The translations under genes and the position numbers were made by a program. From positions 248,001 through 312,000 of the forward strand of contig NZ_JAAOLX010000001.1 of assembly GCF_011601265.1 (NCBI RefSeq): a DNA stretch of 64,000 nucleotides, read 5' to 3'. Positions 45,504 through 54,431 of the stretch are shown in pieces; within the stretch, counting starts at the first letter, position 1; each line of letters starts with the position of its first letter. This stretch comes from Iodobacter violaceini. Its GTDB lineage: Bacteria; Pseudomonadota; Gammaproteobacteria; Burkholderiales; Chitinibacteraceae. A model generated the notes under the pieces. It was not told where the DNA came from, searched no databases, and saw nothing but the letters and a program-made list of their open reading frames with translations.

Positions 45504-46629
45504 AACCAGCCTTAACTTACCTTCACCGATACAACGCTGGCGCTTATTGCTGGGCGAAGCCGCACAGGAAAGCCTTGGCGGGCTGAGCGGACATGCTCAA
45601 TCAGCCGACGCCGCGCTGGAGTGGCTTTATGGACGTGATCCGGAGCTGGCCCAAAGAGCGGAACGCCGGGGTGGCCAGGAGGCCAGCCAGCTCAGTACGC
45701 CGGATTGGGTCAACAGTATCCACCAGTTGTTTCCGCAGGAAGTCATTGAACGTTTGGAGCGCGATGCGGTAGAGCGCTTTGGCATTGATGAAGTCGTCAC
45801 CAATATTGAAGTACTGGAACGGATTGAGCCATCCGAAAGCTTACTGCGGGCGGTGCTGCACACTAAGCATCTGATGAATCCGCAGGTTCTTGCCGCGGCC
45901 CGCAAGCTGGTTGCCGAAGTCGTGCGGCGCATTATGGAAAAACTAGCCAGAGAAGTGCGTCAAAGCTTTGCAGGCACGCGCGACCGGCGCCGGCCATCAA
46001 GGATGCGTATCGCCAGCAATTTCGACTTTAAACGCACCGTACGCACCAATTTGCACCGCTGGCATCCGCAGCAACAAAAACTATTTATTGAAACCCCTCT
46101 GTTTATCAGCCGCAGTAAAAGGCATACCGAACGCTGGGATATTGTATTGCTGGTGGATCAGAGTGGCTCGATGGTCGATTCCGTGATTCACGCCGCCGTG
46201 ATGGCCGCCTGCCTGTGGCAACTGCCTGGCATGAAAACTCACCTGGTGGCATTTGATACCAGCGTGGTCGATCTCAGTCATGATGTCAGTGACCCTGCAG
46301 AGCTGCTGATGAAAGTTCAGCTTGGCGGCGGTACAGACATTGCCCGCGCAGTCGGCTATGCACAAAACCTGATCCACAATCCCCGCCACAGCATGGTGGT
46401 TCTGATCAGCGATTTTTATGAAGGTGGCAGCGAGTACGAGCTGATCCGCCGCACGCGTCAGCTGTGTGAAGCGGGGGTAAAGGTGCTGGGGCTGGCGGCG
46501 CTGGATTCTGCGGCCAAGCCGAATTACGACAGGGGGCTGGCGCAAAAGCTGGTTAATGCAGGGGCTCAGATTGGTGCAATGACGCCTGGCGAGCTGGCCG
46601 CATGGCTGGCCGGACAGGTACAACAATGA
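45496..46629 (+). CDS. yehP: VWA-domain protein (YehP-like)
   Basis: This is a 377-residue protein starting at ATG 45496, which overlaps the preceding stop (ATGACTAA); the frame continues to 45385 inside the previous gene. The N-terminal 200 residues are helical. The C-terminal von Willebrand A domain has a complete metal-ion-dependent adhesion site: D221-Q-S223-G-S225 (LLVDQSGSMVDS), T280 (GGGTDIARA) and D306 (VLISDFYEGG). VWA proteins pair physically with MoxR ATPases, bridging them to substrates. The stop overlaps the next ATG by four bases. It is the presumed partner of the YehL-like ATPase. Confidence 0.93.
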   Translation: MTKTSLNLPSPIQRWRLLLGEAAQESLGGLSGHAQSADAALEWLYGRDPELAQRAERRGGQEASQLSTPDWVNSIHQLFPQEVIERLERDAVERFGIDEVVTNIEVLERIEPSESLLRAVLHTKHLMNPQVLAAARKLVAEVVRRIMEKLAREVRQSFAGTRDRRRPSRMRIASNFDFKRTVRTNLHRWHPQQQKLFIETPLFISRSKRHTERWDIVLLVDQSGSMVDSVIHAAVMAACLWQLPGMKTHLVAFDTSVVDLSHDVSDPAELLMKVQLGGGTDIARAVGYAQNLIHNPRHSMVVLISDFYEGGSEYELIRRTRQLCEAGVKVLGLAALDSAAKPNYDRGLAQKLVNAGAQIGAMTPGELAAWLAGQVQQ

Positions 46630-48620
46630 AGATTCTTCGCCCGGATTTACTTGAACTGAACGACGATGCGCTGATTGCGCTGGCCAACGCGGGCTTTGTT
46701 AAAAAAGCCCATAAAGAGCTGGCCGAAGGCAAAGCCCCTAAGCTGGAAATCAGTGAAGACGGGGCGCTGATTGCCAGATACAGCGATCAGCACATCGCCA
46801 CACTTCCTGCCGGAAAAAGCCTGCGTGATGCCCAGTGCAGCTGCCCTGCCAGCGGCTTGTGCCGCCACCGGGTCACTCTGGTTCTGGCCTATCAGCAGTG
46901 GGCTGCAGCGTCCCCCCGGGGCAATGCAGATGCAGCAGCTGAAATGCCATGGAGCCCTGCTCAATTCAGTCCGGCGCTTTCCGAACTGCCGCCTGCCACA
47001 TTACAAAAAGCCCGCAAGCTGGCGGATGCAGGCACCGTGCTGCGGCTCAACAGCTGGCAGGCCACAAACCCTAATCCCAGCGCACAACTCCCCATGTGTA
47101 CCGTACGTTTTTTCTCCCGCCATAACCTCAGCCATGCCCGCTGCGATTGCATAGAAAGCCAGATGTGCGAGCATATTGCGCTGGCGGTAATGGCCTTTGC
47201 CCAGGCACCGGACAATGACTGGACACAGCTGAATCTGGCCGTCAAAAAAACTGAAGGCAAGACAAGGCTGCTGGATCAGCAGGCGGCTCAGGCACTGGAT
47301 CAGGAATTAGATAAACTGGCTTTACAGCTATGGCAGGATGGCAGCAGCCAACCCCTCTCTCATTTAGAGGGACTTTTTTCCCATACCAGCCAGCTTGCTG
47401 AAAACCTGGGCTGGCGCTGGATCATTGAAGCGCTGGCCGAGCTGAAACAATCACTGATCGAGCAGGCCAACCGCTCCAGCCGTGCCAGCCCTCAGCGTGA
47501 ATTGCAGCTCCTTTGTGAGCTGATGGCCCGATGGCAAGCGGCGTCATATCTCGATCAGCAGGACAATGCCGTTCGCCCCCCGAGCGAGCTCTTAGGCGCG
47601 GGAGTGAAAGGCGAGGTGTCTTTAGATCATTTGCGGCTGATTGCACTGGGAGCCCAATACAGTGATGACGAGCAACAAGAGCAGGCCCGCCTGATATTTG
47701 CCGACCCGGACACGCTCGCCGTCTTAGTGATTGAACGTCAATGGGCTAAAGAAGCGGAGAACAATACCCCTCTGTGGCAACGACGCTATCTGGGACAATC
47801 ACTGGCACGCCTGGCTCAAAGCCAGATTGTCACTCAAGCGGCCCGGCGCTTTGCCAATGGTGCGCTTGAAATTGCAAATACACGCCGCCACAGCAATGTG
47901 CTGCCACTTACCCCGCAAGCCTGGCAGCAGCTCGCCTATCCTTTACGCCACCCCGATGCCACAAGCCTGAATAAGTGGCTGCAGGCTGCAGATCCGGATT
48001 TCGCCCGGCCCCGCCACTTGCTCGAGCACTTATACCTGCTTCCGGTCAGCTCGGTGCTTGATTGGGGCTGGGATGGCGCACAGCAAACAGTGCATGCCCA
48101 TCTGCAATGCGGGCCAGACAAAACAGACCTTGTGCACCTGCAATTAAAACACCAGCGCAGCGCGCCACATGCGGTGGATACCCTCGCGGCTTTGCTTGCA
48201 GATTCAGAGAATCCCCTGACCGCCATCTGTGGCGAGTTTTCCCGCCACGATGGGATATTGCAATTAAACCCCATCAGCGCCGCCAATTCGACCTGCGTTA
48301 CCTCTCTGCATGGTGAGCCTGCGGCTCCATGCTCCCTTACTCACTGGAAAACCGGAGGGCAAACCAGCCCGCTTCAGCAGCAGCTCGATCAACTTAATGA
48401 GCTGCTTGGAAGATGGCTGCGTCAGGGGCTGAGACATCAGAGGCAATCCGCCATTCAGCAACTCAAGCGCCAACAAATGCAGCTTACTGCACAAGGCTTG
48501 CTTCAGACTGCACAGTTACTTTCGCAGCTATCAGATACGCTCAGCCATGCAGATCAAAGCACTTTGCCCTGCCAGCTGCTTAATTTATTTTGCTTGTCGA
48601 AAGAATATGGAAAGCTATAA
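46626..48620 (+). CDS. yehQ: double SWIM zinc-finger protein (YehQ-like)
   Basis: This is a 664-residue protein with two SWIM-type zinc fingers: C71-S-C73...C79-R-H81 (AQCSCPASGLCRHRV) and C173-D-C175...C181-E-H183 (RCDCIESQMCEHI). SWIM fingers bind DNA or proteins. The rest is Gln/Leu-rich helix with no enzymatic motif that I can see. ATG 46626 overlaps the VWA stop by ATGA; the upstream frame start at 46602 lies inside the VWA gene. It is last in the five-gene set; 141 bases of AT-rich spacer follow before an unrelated secreted thioredoxin-like gene. Confidence 0.88.
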   Translation: MKILRPDLLELNDDALIALANAGFVKKAHKELAEGKAPKLEISEDGALIARYSDQHIATLPAGKSLRDAQCSCPASGLCRHRVTLVLAYQQWAAASPRGNADAAAEMPWSPAQFSPALSELPPATLQKARKLADAGTVLRLNSWQATNPNPSAQLPMCTVRFFSRHNLSHARCDCIESQMCEHIALAVMAFAQAPDNDWTQLNLAVKKTEGKTRLLDQQAAQALDQELDKLALQLWQDGSSQPLSHLEGLFSHTSQLAENLGWRWIIEALAELKQSLIEQANRSSRASPQRELQLLCELMARWQAASYLDQQDNAVRPPSELLGAGVKGEVSLDHLRLIALGAQYSDDEQQEQARLIFADPDTLAVLVIERQWAKEAENNTPLWQRRYLGQSLARLAQSQIVTQAARRFANGALEIANTRRHSNVLPLTPQAWQQLAYPLRHPDATSLNKWLQAADPDFARPRHLLEHLYLLPVSSVLDWGWDGAQQTVHAHLQCGPDKTDLVHLQLKHQRSAPHAVDTLAALLADSENPLTAICGEFSRHDGILQLNPISAANSTCVTSLHGEPAAPCSLTHWKTGGQTSPLQQQLDQLNELLGRWLRQGLRHQRQSAIQQLKRQQMQLTAQGLLQTAQLLSQLSDTLSHADQSTLPCQLLNLFCLSKEYGKL

Positions 48621-48761
48621 AAGTGCGTAAGGGCTTCGATTTAGTGCCTTTTGCAATAGTAAGCTGTCGTCATATCGCAACAAACATCCTGAAATACTCA
48701 CAATCTTTTATTCCCAATAAATATATCGGATAAGATACATACATCAAAATACGTATAAAGA

Positions 48762-50291
48762 ATGCTCATCGTGAAACTCGTCAACTCACTTGCTTTGCTC
48801 TTGATCAGTGGCAGCACTTTTGCCGCTTCTTCCTCTGCTCCTGCCGGTATCGCATGGGAGCAAGGTGATGTGGCTGCGGCTTTTGCCAAGGCCAAAGCAG
48901 AGAAAAAGCCGCTGTTTTTATACTGGGGGGCCACATGGTGCCCGCCTTGCAATCAGATTAAAGCCACAGTGTTTAATCAGCAGCGCTTTATTGATCGCAC
49001 CAAACAATTTATTCCGGTGTATATCGATGGTGATAGTGCAGGCGCACAAAAGCTGGCCAGCCAATTTAAAGTACGCGGCTACCCAAGCATGATTTTGTTT
49101 AAGCCTGATGGCTCCGAAATCACCCGCCTGCCGGGTGAAGTGGATGCCGATCGCTACCTGAGCACGCTGGAGCTGGGCCTCTCTAATGCACGCCCGGTTA
49201 AAGAAACGCTGAGCAGCGCGCTGGCCGGTGGCAAGCTCAGCCCGGATGACTGGCGCTTACTGGCCGATTACTCATGGGATTCTGATCAGGCTCAGCTGGT
49301 GCCCGAAGATCAGCTGGCTGCAACGCTTAAAACCCTGGCCAAATCTGTACCGGCCACTGAAAGCTACGCTTCAACGCATTTGCAGCTGAAAGCCATTGCG
49401 CAAGCAGCGGGTGATGAGAAAACAACAGGCCCGGCAGAAGAGCTGGCGCTGGTGCATAAAGTGCTGGCTGATAAGCAGCAAGCGCGCGATAACTTTGATG
49501 TGCTCGTCAATAGCGCCACCGAAATTGTTGGCTATTTAAGTAAGGCGCAAACCAGCGAGCGCAGCAAGTTAAGCGAAGCTTGGAATAAAGCCCTGCAACA
49601 ACTGGCGCTGGATAAAACCCTATCGGCCAATGATCGCTTAAGCGCACTGACCAGCCAGGTCGCGCTGGCCAGGCTGGATGCGGCCAAAGACAGCAAACTG
49701 GCTGCGCCTATGATTAAAGAAGTGCTTGAACGCGTGGCAGAAGCAGACAAAACCACCACTAATGGCTACGAGCGCCAATCGGTGATCAGCACTGCGGCTT
49801 ACACACTCAGCGAAGCAGGCTTGCTGGATGAATCGGATGTCTTACTTAAAGCCGAACTAAAACGCTCGCACGCACCTTACTACTTTATGCTTTCCTTAGG
49901 CTCTAATGCCAAAAAACGTGGCGATAAGACGGGTGCCTTAGGCTGGTACGAAGAAGCGTATAAAAAATCCGAAGGCCCTGCCACCCGCGTGCAATGGGGC
50001 AGCAGCTATGTAAGCGCACTGGTTGATCTGGCACCGCAAAATGAAGAGCGCATCGAGCAAACAGCGCAAGGCATTTTGAAAGAAGTCGCCGTTACACCCA
50101 ATGCCTTTTACGAACGCAGCCGCCGCTCTATTGAAAAAATCGTCAATAAGCTCGCCACTTGGAATAAAGACAAACAGCACGATGCAGCAGTTGGCCGTGT
50201 GCTGACTCAGCTTGATGGTATCTGCAGCAAGCTGCCAGCCAGCGATCCGCAGCGTGGTATTTGCCAGGACTTACTCAAGCCTAAGGCTTAA
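48762..50291 (+). CDS. secreted thioredoxin-fold protein with long helical C-terminus
   Basis: This is a 509-residue periplasmic protein. The signal peptide (LVNSLALLLISGSTFAA) is followed by a thioredoxin-like domain at about 30-150, with the redox site W59-C60-P-P-C63 (WGATWCPPCNQIK) and the cis-Pro region VRGYPSMILFKPDG. Residues about 170-500 are helical and look like tetratricopeptide-type repeats (ALGWYEEAYKKSEG). CPPC is more reducing-to-neutral than DsbA (CPHC). dsbD, the membrane electron donor for such proteins, is encoded 4 kb away. The domain order, Trx then repeats, suggests a chaperone-like reductase (inference). Confidence 0.85.
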   Translation: MLIVKLVNSLALLLISGSTFAASSSAPAGIAWEQGDVAAAFAKAKAEKKPLFLYWGATWCPPCNQIKATVFNQQRFIDRTKQFIPVYIDGDSAGAQKLASQFKVRGYPSMILFKPDGSEITRLPGEVDADRYLSTLELGLSNARPVKETLSSALAGGKLSPDDWRLLADYSWDSDQAQLVPEDQLAATLKTLAKSVPATESYASTHLQLKAIAQAAGDEKTTGPAEELALVHKVLADKQQARDNFDVLVNSATEIVGYLSKAQTSERSKLSEAWNKALQQLALDKTLSANDRLSALTSQVALARLDAAKDSKLAAPMIKEVLERVAEADKTTTNGYERQSVISTAAYTLSEAGLLDESDVLLKAELKRSHAPYYFMLSLGSNAKKRGDKTGALGWYEEAYKKSEGPATRVQWGSSYVSALVDLAPQNEERIEQTAQGILKEVAVTPNAFYERSRRSIEKIVNKLATWNKDKQHDAAVGRVLTQLDGICSKLPASDPQRGICQDLLKPKA

Positions 50292-50652
50292 TCCATAGCG
50301 ACAAAAAGCGGGCACTGCCCGCTTTTTGCTGATGCGTTTTCCACAGGCAGCAACGCCTTCCCCCCAAAAAAACACCGGTTCCAGACAAAACTTCTGCTAT
50401 CCAAGCGGCAATAAGCTTCTGATCTGTTAACTGCAGCAGCGCTCCTTCCATCCCCCCAAGCTTTTTCCCTCATTCAGATAATCTGCATTTATTACTCTGC
50501 ATGACCTGGCACATCGCCAGCTGATCACGCGCATAAACGCAAGCCTGCAATTTATCTGTATCACTTGCCAAAGCGTATCAGGCAAAATCTCCTCAAAACT
50601 TCGCAACCTATATCAATCGTATCTGCTTAATCTGCAAGGCATGGAGAGAGGG
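50292..50652. other. spacer with terminator and promoter region
   Basis: This is about 360 bases. It opens with the strong terminator at 50303-50327 and then shows no gene or repeat that I recognise. The last 40 bases lead into a GGAGA ribosome site for the AraC/GyrI gene. Confidence 0.5.
50303..50327. terminator. bidirectional rho-independent terminator
   Basis: aaaaagcgggc (50303-50313), loop act and gcccgcttttt (50317-50327): a perfect 11-bp stem with A-run and T-run at its feet. It ends the thioredoxin-like transcript 12 bases after its stop. Confidence 0.92.
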
Positions 50653-51504
50653 ATGAGAAAACCAACGGTAGAGGATTATGGGCGGCGGCTGATGCGGGTG
50701 GTCAATACCATCTGGCAAGATCCCACAGCGTCGTATTCAATTGAGCAATTAGCGGACATTGCGCATTTTTCGCCGTTTCATTTTCACCGTATTTATCGTG
50801 AAATGATGGGCGAAACAGTCAACGCCACTCAGCTGCGTATGCGTTTGCTGTATGCATCGCGGCAATTAGCCCAAGCGAACGATATTCCCTTAATCCGCAT
50901 TGCCCAGCGTGCGGGATATCAAAGCAGTGCGGCATTTGTGCGCTCTTTTGCTGCCGCGCACGGCATGCCACCCGGGGCTTACCGCAGGCAAAGACTCAGC
51001 CAAATCCATTCTCAAATTAATCAGGAGCTTGGTATGTATAACGTTGAATTTCGTAAACTTGATACGCCGATTCACTTGGCAGCCAGCCGCCATCATGGCT
51101 CTTATCTGAAGATTGGTGAGGCCTTTGCACGGTTGCAATTATCAAAGACTGCACTGCCTGTTGATCCACAACAAGTACGCTGGTTTGCCCAATACCATGA
51201 TGATCCGCAGAGTGTGGCCGAGACAGATTTACGCTCTGATGCCTGCGTAGAAATCAAAGCCGGTGGCGATTTGCCTGATGAGCTGGCACGCACACAAATC
51301 CCAGCCGGGCGTTACGGGGTGATTGAGCACCGGGGCCCCTATAGCGAGCTGCAACAGGCTTATCACTGGCTGTTTGGGGTATGGCTGCCACAAAGCGGCG
51401 AGCAGCCCGCCAATGTGCCCGTTATCGAGCAATATCTGAATTTACCGCACAATACCCCGCCTAAAGATTTACGTACCGAGATTTGGGTGGCGCTGGCAGC
51501 GTAA
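50653..51504 (+). CDS. AraC-family regulator with GyrI-like effector domain
   Basis: This is a 283-residue regulator. An N-terminal AraC HTH pair (residues about 10-110: YSIEQLADIAHFSPFHFHRI and IRIAQRAGYQSSAAFVRSFA) is followed by a GyrI/SbmC-type ligand domain (about 125-283: VEFRKLDTPIHLAASRHHGS, IPAGRYGVIEHRGPYSELQQ, PKDLRTEIWVAL), as in Rob and BmrR-like multidrug sensors. ATG 50653 has GGAGA five bases upstream; ATG 50641 is the frame start but has a poorly spaced site. A bidirectional hairpin follows it. The target is unknown. Confidence 0.92.
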   Translation: MRKPTVEDYGRRLMRVVNTIWQDPTASYSIEQLADIAHFSPFHFHRIYREMMGETVNATQLRMRLLYASRQLAQANDIPLIRIAQRAGYQSSAAFVRSFAAAHGMPPGAYRRQRLSQIHSQINQELGMYNVEFRKLDTPIHLAASRHHGSYLKIGEAFARLQLSKTALPVDPQQVRWFAQYHDDPQSVAETDLRSDACVEIKAGGDLPDELARTQIPAGRYGVIEHRGPYSELQQAYHWLFGVWLPQSGEQPANVPVIEQYLNLPHNTPPKDLRTEIWVALAA

Positions 51505-51524
51505 TCAGATTCAATGATGACCCG

Positions 51525-51548
51525 CAAGCAGGCCCAAAGGCCTGCTTG
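51525..51548. terminator. bidirectional terminator
   Basis: caagcaggcc (51525-51534), loop caaa and ggcctgcttg (51539-51548), followed by tttatttta. It sits between convergent genes ending at 51504 (+) and 51566 (-). Confidence 0.88.
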
Positions 51549-51565
51549 TTTATTTTAATGACTCA

Positions 51566-54121
51566 TTAAAGCTTGTAATCAAAACCAATAAATCCGTAGC
51601 GGCCTGATGTGGTACCGTTATATCCGCCACCATCAACAGAGTATGGTGCAACTTTATCAAACAGATTATTCACGCCCAATACAAAAGAGGTATTTTTGTT
51701 GAGCTGATAACCCGCAGATAAATTAAACACAGTATATGAAGGCAAATAGCCATCCGGATTACTGCTGTTTTCCGGTAAATCAGCTGCATCATGCACACGG
51801 GCATACGTTTTGGCGGTTAAAGTGGCATCGTATTCTGCATACTGATAGCCCAGCGAAATCCGGTTAGACCAGTCAGGATTATTATATCCACCCGTACGCT
51901 CTACAGGATCTGTTCCTTCCAGATCAGAGCTCTTATAACTTAACAGGTAGCTGAATTGATCCCGGAATGTAAACTTGCCCCAGCCATTGGTTTTATAAGC
52001 AAAATTGAAATCCACATCGATACCTGATGTATCAATTTGCCCAATATTGGCCAAAGGTAAATCAATGACTTCGATTTTACCCCTGGTTAAACCTGGATAA
52101 TTCTTTAATTCATCCGGATCCAGCGCCAGGCGTTTAATTAATTTGCCCATAGCAGGATTGCTGTCTTCGTGATCAATCACAAACTGCGGATCCAGGCGTG
52201 CAATTGCATCATTTTGCTTAATACTGTACCAATCAATGCTCAGTGACAGGTCTTTTAGTGGCTGGAATACAAAACCCAGTGTTAAGTTATTGGATGTTTC
52301 AGGTTTTAATTCCGGATTGCTGCGGCTGTTTAAATCAACCCTGCCAATGCATTCGCCATTTGGAACACCCATTGGCTTGCAGCGGGCCCAGTCATTATAA
52401 AAGTAATAGCTTGGAGTAGGCGACATGCCTAATTGCTGCAAGCTGGGCGCTCGGAATGTGCTTGTGGCCGATCCGCGTAATAACAGAGATTCCACAGGGC
52501 GATAAGCAACAGCTACTTTAGGCGATGTTGCCCCGCCCACATCGTCGTAATGGTCATAACGCAATGCAGCTTGTATTTCCAGGTTTTTTAATACCGGGAT
52601 ATTTAATTCACCATAGATTGATTTAACCCAGCGGCTGTTCTCTACGGTGCTGTCTTCAACCGCTTTTTCTTTTAAAATATTCACACCGGCAGCAAAACCA
52701 ACATCACCACCCGCTAATTGAAACAGTGAAGAATGAGATACACGCGCATCACCAATTAATAAAGATGCAGTGCCTTCACGATAACGGGATGTAATTAAGG
52801 CGTTGGCTAATTCAACCGGATTATTGGCCACAAACGGATCATATCCGCCCTTTTTAAAGGCAGCAGTAATTTTTGCCGCGTCAGCGCGATCTCTTGCCTG
52901 ACTGCTCTTATTGCTGCTGTAGGTTAAAGCAGTTTCACCATCCCAGCCCCCCAGCGAGGCTTTAGCCCCTAAAACAGCGCGCAGCGTATCGCTGTCTACA
53001 TTATTTTGCGCTAATCCTGCTTCATAAATACGCCGGGTAACCGTGATATCCTTGTCATTTGTTTTTACACCGTTAATCACATCTTTATACGCCGCATCAC
53101 CCGCTTTAATAACTGCTTGTGCCGCGGGAATAGAAAGTGGCCAGCTTTCAAATGCTTGTCTGTCCTGCCCAATGCCCAGCTCGGCAAATAATAAGGCATC
53201 ATCACTGATCTGATAGTTATAAAGCGCATTGGCATTTAAGCGCTTTATATGTGCACTGCGGTAAAGATTTTCATTAGAAAAGCATTTCTGGTTGCCAAAT
53301 TGATCGGTCACAATTTCACCATTGCCTTCGCAGCCAGGCAACAGAGTCGTTGTTCCCCCTTTAATTTTATAAGCGCCACCATGCAAACCGGTAAAGCGAT
53401 TATCTGCCCCGCCTAATCCACGTTTATCCAGATTTCTGGTTGCATCATGCTTATTATCAAGAGTCGGTTTTTTATCCGTTACATCCAGCGTCACTAATAA
53501 ATTCTGATTATCTTCATTTAAATTACCAAAGCCGGCTGCAATACCCAATACTAAATCCTGGCCATCGCCCGCAAAGTTTTGCCCGTATTTACCCGTGACT
53601 GAAACGCCTTGAAAATTGCGCTTGGTTTTAAAGTTAATCACCCCAGCTACCGCATCAGAGCCATAAATAGCCGCTGCACCATCATAAAGCACTTCAATTT
53701 GCTCAATGGCAGAGAGCGGGATATTGTTCAGGCTGACCGGGCTGGTATCCACATCAGCAAAGCCATTGGGCGCTAAGCGACGGCCATTCAATAAAATCAG
53801 CGTATTTTTGGCCCCCATGCCACGCAGACCCACGGTACTGGAGCCCGGTGCAAACCGGCCGCCATCGGTGGCAAATTCTAAGGAAGCTTTAGGCAACAGG
53901 TTATCCAGCGCTTCTACCACGGTGGTGGCACCGGATTTTTCAATTTCATCACGCTTGATAATGGTGACCGGCGACGGGCCTTCCTTATTAATCCGCTTGA
54001 TATTGGAGCCCACTACCTCAACGCGTTCAACCTTATTCGTTGGAAGATCTGCAGCGTAAGCCAGAGCAGAAGCCGTGATCTGAGCAATCACAATCGCCAG
54101 TAGTTTTGGTTTGAAATGCAT
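51566..54121 (-). CDS. TonB-dependent outer-membrane receptor
   Basis: This is an 851-residue beta-barrel receptor. The signal peptide ends at ALAYA (about residue 23). The plug domain runs about 35-165 (VERVEVVGSNIKRINKEGPS, TTVVEALDNLLPKASL, GLRGMGAKNTLILLNGRRLA, AIEQIEVLYDGAAAIYGSDAV), then a long barrel ending in a strand closing with FDYKL, as needed for BAM insertion. The TonB box would be near the mature N-terminus. It is of the large iron/vitamin/carbohydrate-type class. No Fur-like box was found in the 310-base upstream region and no siderophore genes are near, so the ligand is open. The AAAGGGGA ribosome site is strong. Confidence 0.93.
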   Translation of the reverse strand: MHFKPKLLAIVIAQITASALAYAADLPTNKVERVEVVGSNIKRINKEGPSPVTIIKRDEIEKSGATTVVEALDNLLPKASLEFATDGGRFAPGSSTVGLRGMGAKNTLILLNGRRLAPNGFADVDTSPVSLNNIPLSAIEQIEVLYDGAAAIYGSDAVAGVINFKTKRNFQGVSVTGKYGQNFAGDGQDLVLGIAAGFGNLNEDNQNLLVTLDVTDKKPTLDNKHDATRNLDKRGLGGADNRFTGLHGGAYKIKGGTTTLLPGCEGNGEIVTDQFGNQKCFSNENLYRSAHIKRLNANALYNYQISDDALLFAELGIGQDRQAFESWPLSIPAAQAVIKAGDAAYKDVINGVKTNDKDITVTRRIYEAGLAQNNVDSDTLRAVLGAKASLGGWDGETALTYSSNKSSQARDRADAAKITAAFKKGGYDPFVANNPVELANALITSRYREGTASLLIGDARVSHSSLFQLAGGDVGFAAGVNILKEKAVEDSTVENSRWVKSIYGELNIPVLKNLEIQAALRYDHYDDVGGATSPKVAVAYRPVESLLLRGSATSTFRAPSLQQLGMSPTPSYYFYNDWARCKPMGVPNGECIGRVDLNSRSNPELKPETSNNLTLGFVFQPLKDLSLSIDWYSIKQNDAIARLDPQFVIDHEDSNPAMGKLIKRLALDPDELKNYPGLTRGKIEVIDLPLANIGQIDTSGIDVDFNFAYKTNGWGKFTFRDQFSYLLSYKSSDLEGTDPVERTGGYNNPDWSNRISLGYQYAEYDATLTAKTYARVHDAADLPENSSNPDGYLPSYTVFNLSAGYQLNKNTSFVLGVNNLFDKVAPYSVDGGGYNGTTSGRYGFIGFDYKL

Positions 54122-54431
54122 GTCGTCCCCTTTGACTGATAAAAAGCGCTCGCTTTTTATTCCAATTAGTTATGAAAAATATGATTTATATATCAATAAC
54201 CAAAATTTATCATAAAGGTGACGAACAATGACAAGCAAATAATCAAAAACCCTGGTCTTTGCAATAACACTTTGATTTATATACAAAAAAAATTATTATA
54301 AATTTGCATTACTGCAACAATGGTTTATTTAATGCAAAATATTCGGTAAAAAATAAAAACCCCGCCCAATTCGCAATTGCGATGGCGGGGTTTTATATAA
54401 AAGAAAATACACTATAGATAGAATATTTTAG
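54122..54431. other. TonB-receptor promoter region and dsbD terminator
   Basis: This is a 310-base spacer, very AT-rich from 54165 to 54355. It should carry the receptor promoter on the minus strand. No convincing Fur, Zur or riboswitch motif was found by eye. The dsbD terminator lies at its right side. Confidence 0.5.
54356..54394 (-). terminator. rho-independent terminator after dsbD
   Basis: aaaaccccgcc (54356-54366) pairs with ggcggggtttt (54384-54394), an 11-bp stem with a nested gcaattgc in the loop. On the minus strand the stem is followed by T-rich sequence. Confidence 0.85.

Noticed and set aside
38114-48620. Reading the yeh-type cluster as a toxin-antitoxin or CRISPR-type defence island
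   Set aside because: No nuclease, toxin, reverse transcriptase, integrase or repeat-spacer array is present; the E. coli-like order argues for a housekeeping or stress role unless shown otherwise.
54122-54355. Possible Fur box or riboswitch before the TonB-dependent receptor
   Set aside because: AT-rich text resembles nothing close to the Fur 19-mer and no conserved riboswitch helix was found.
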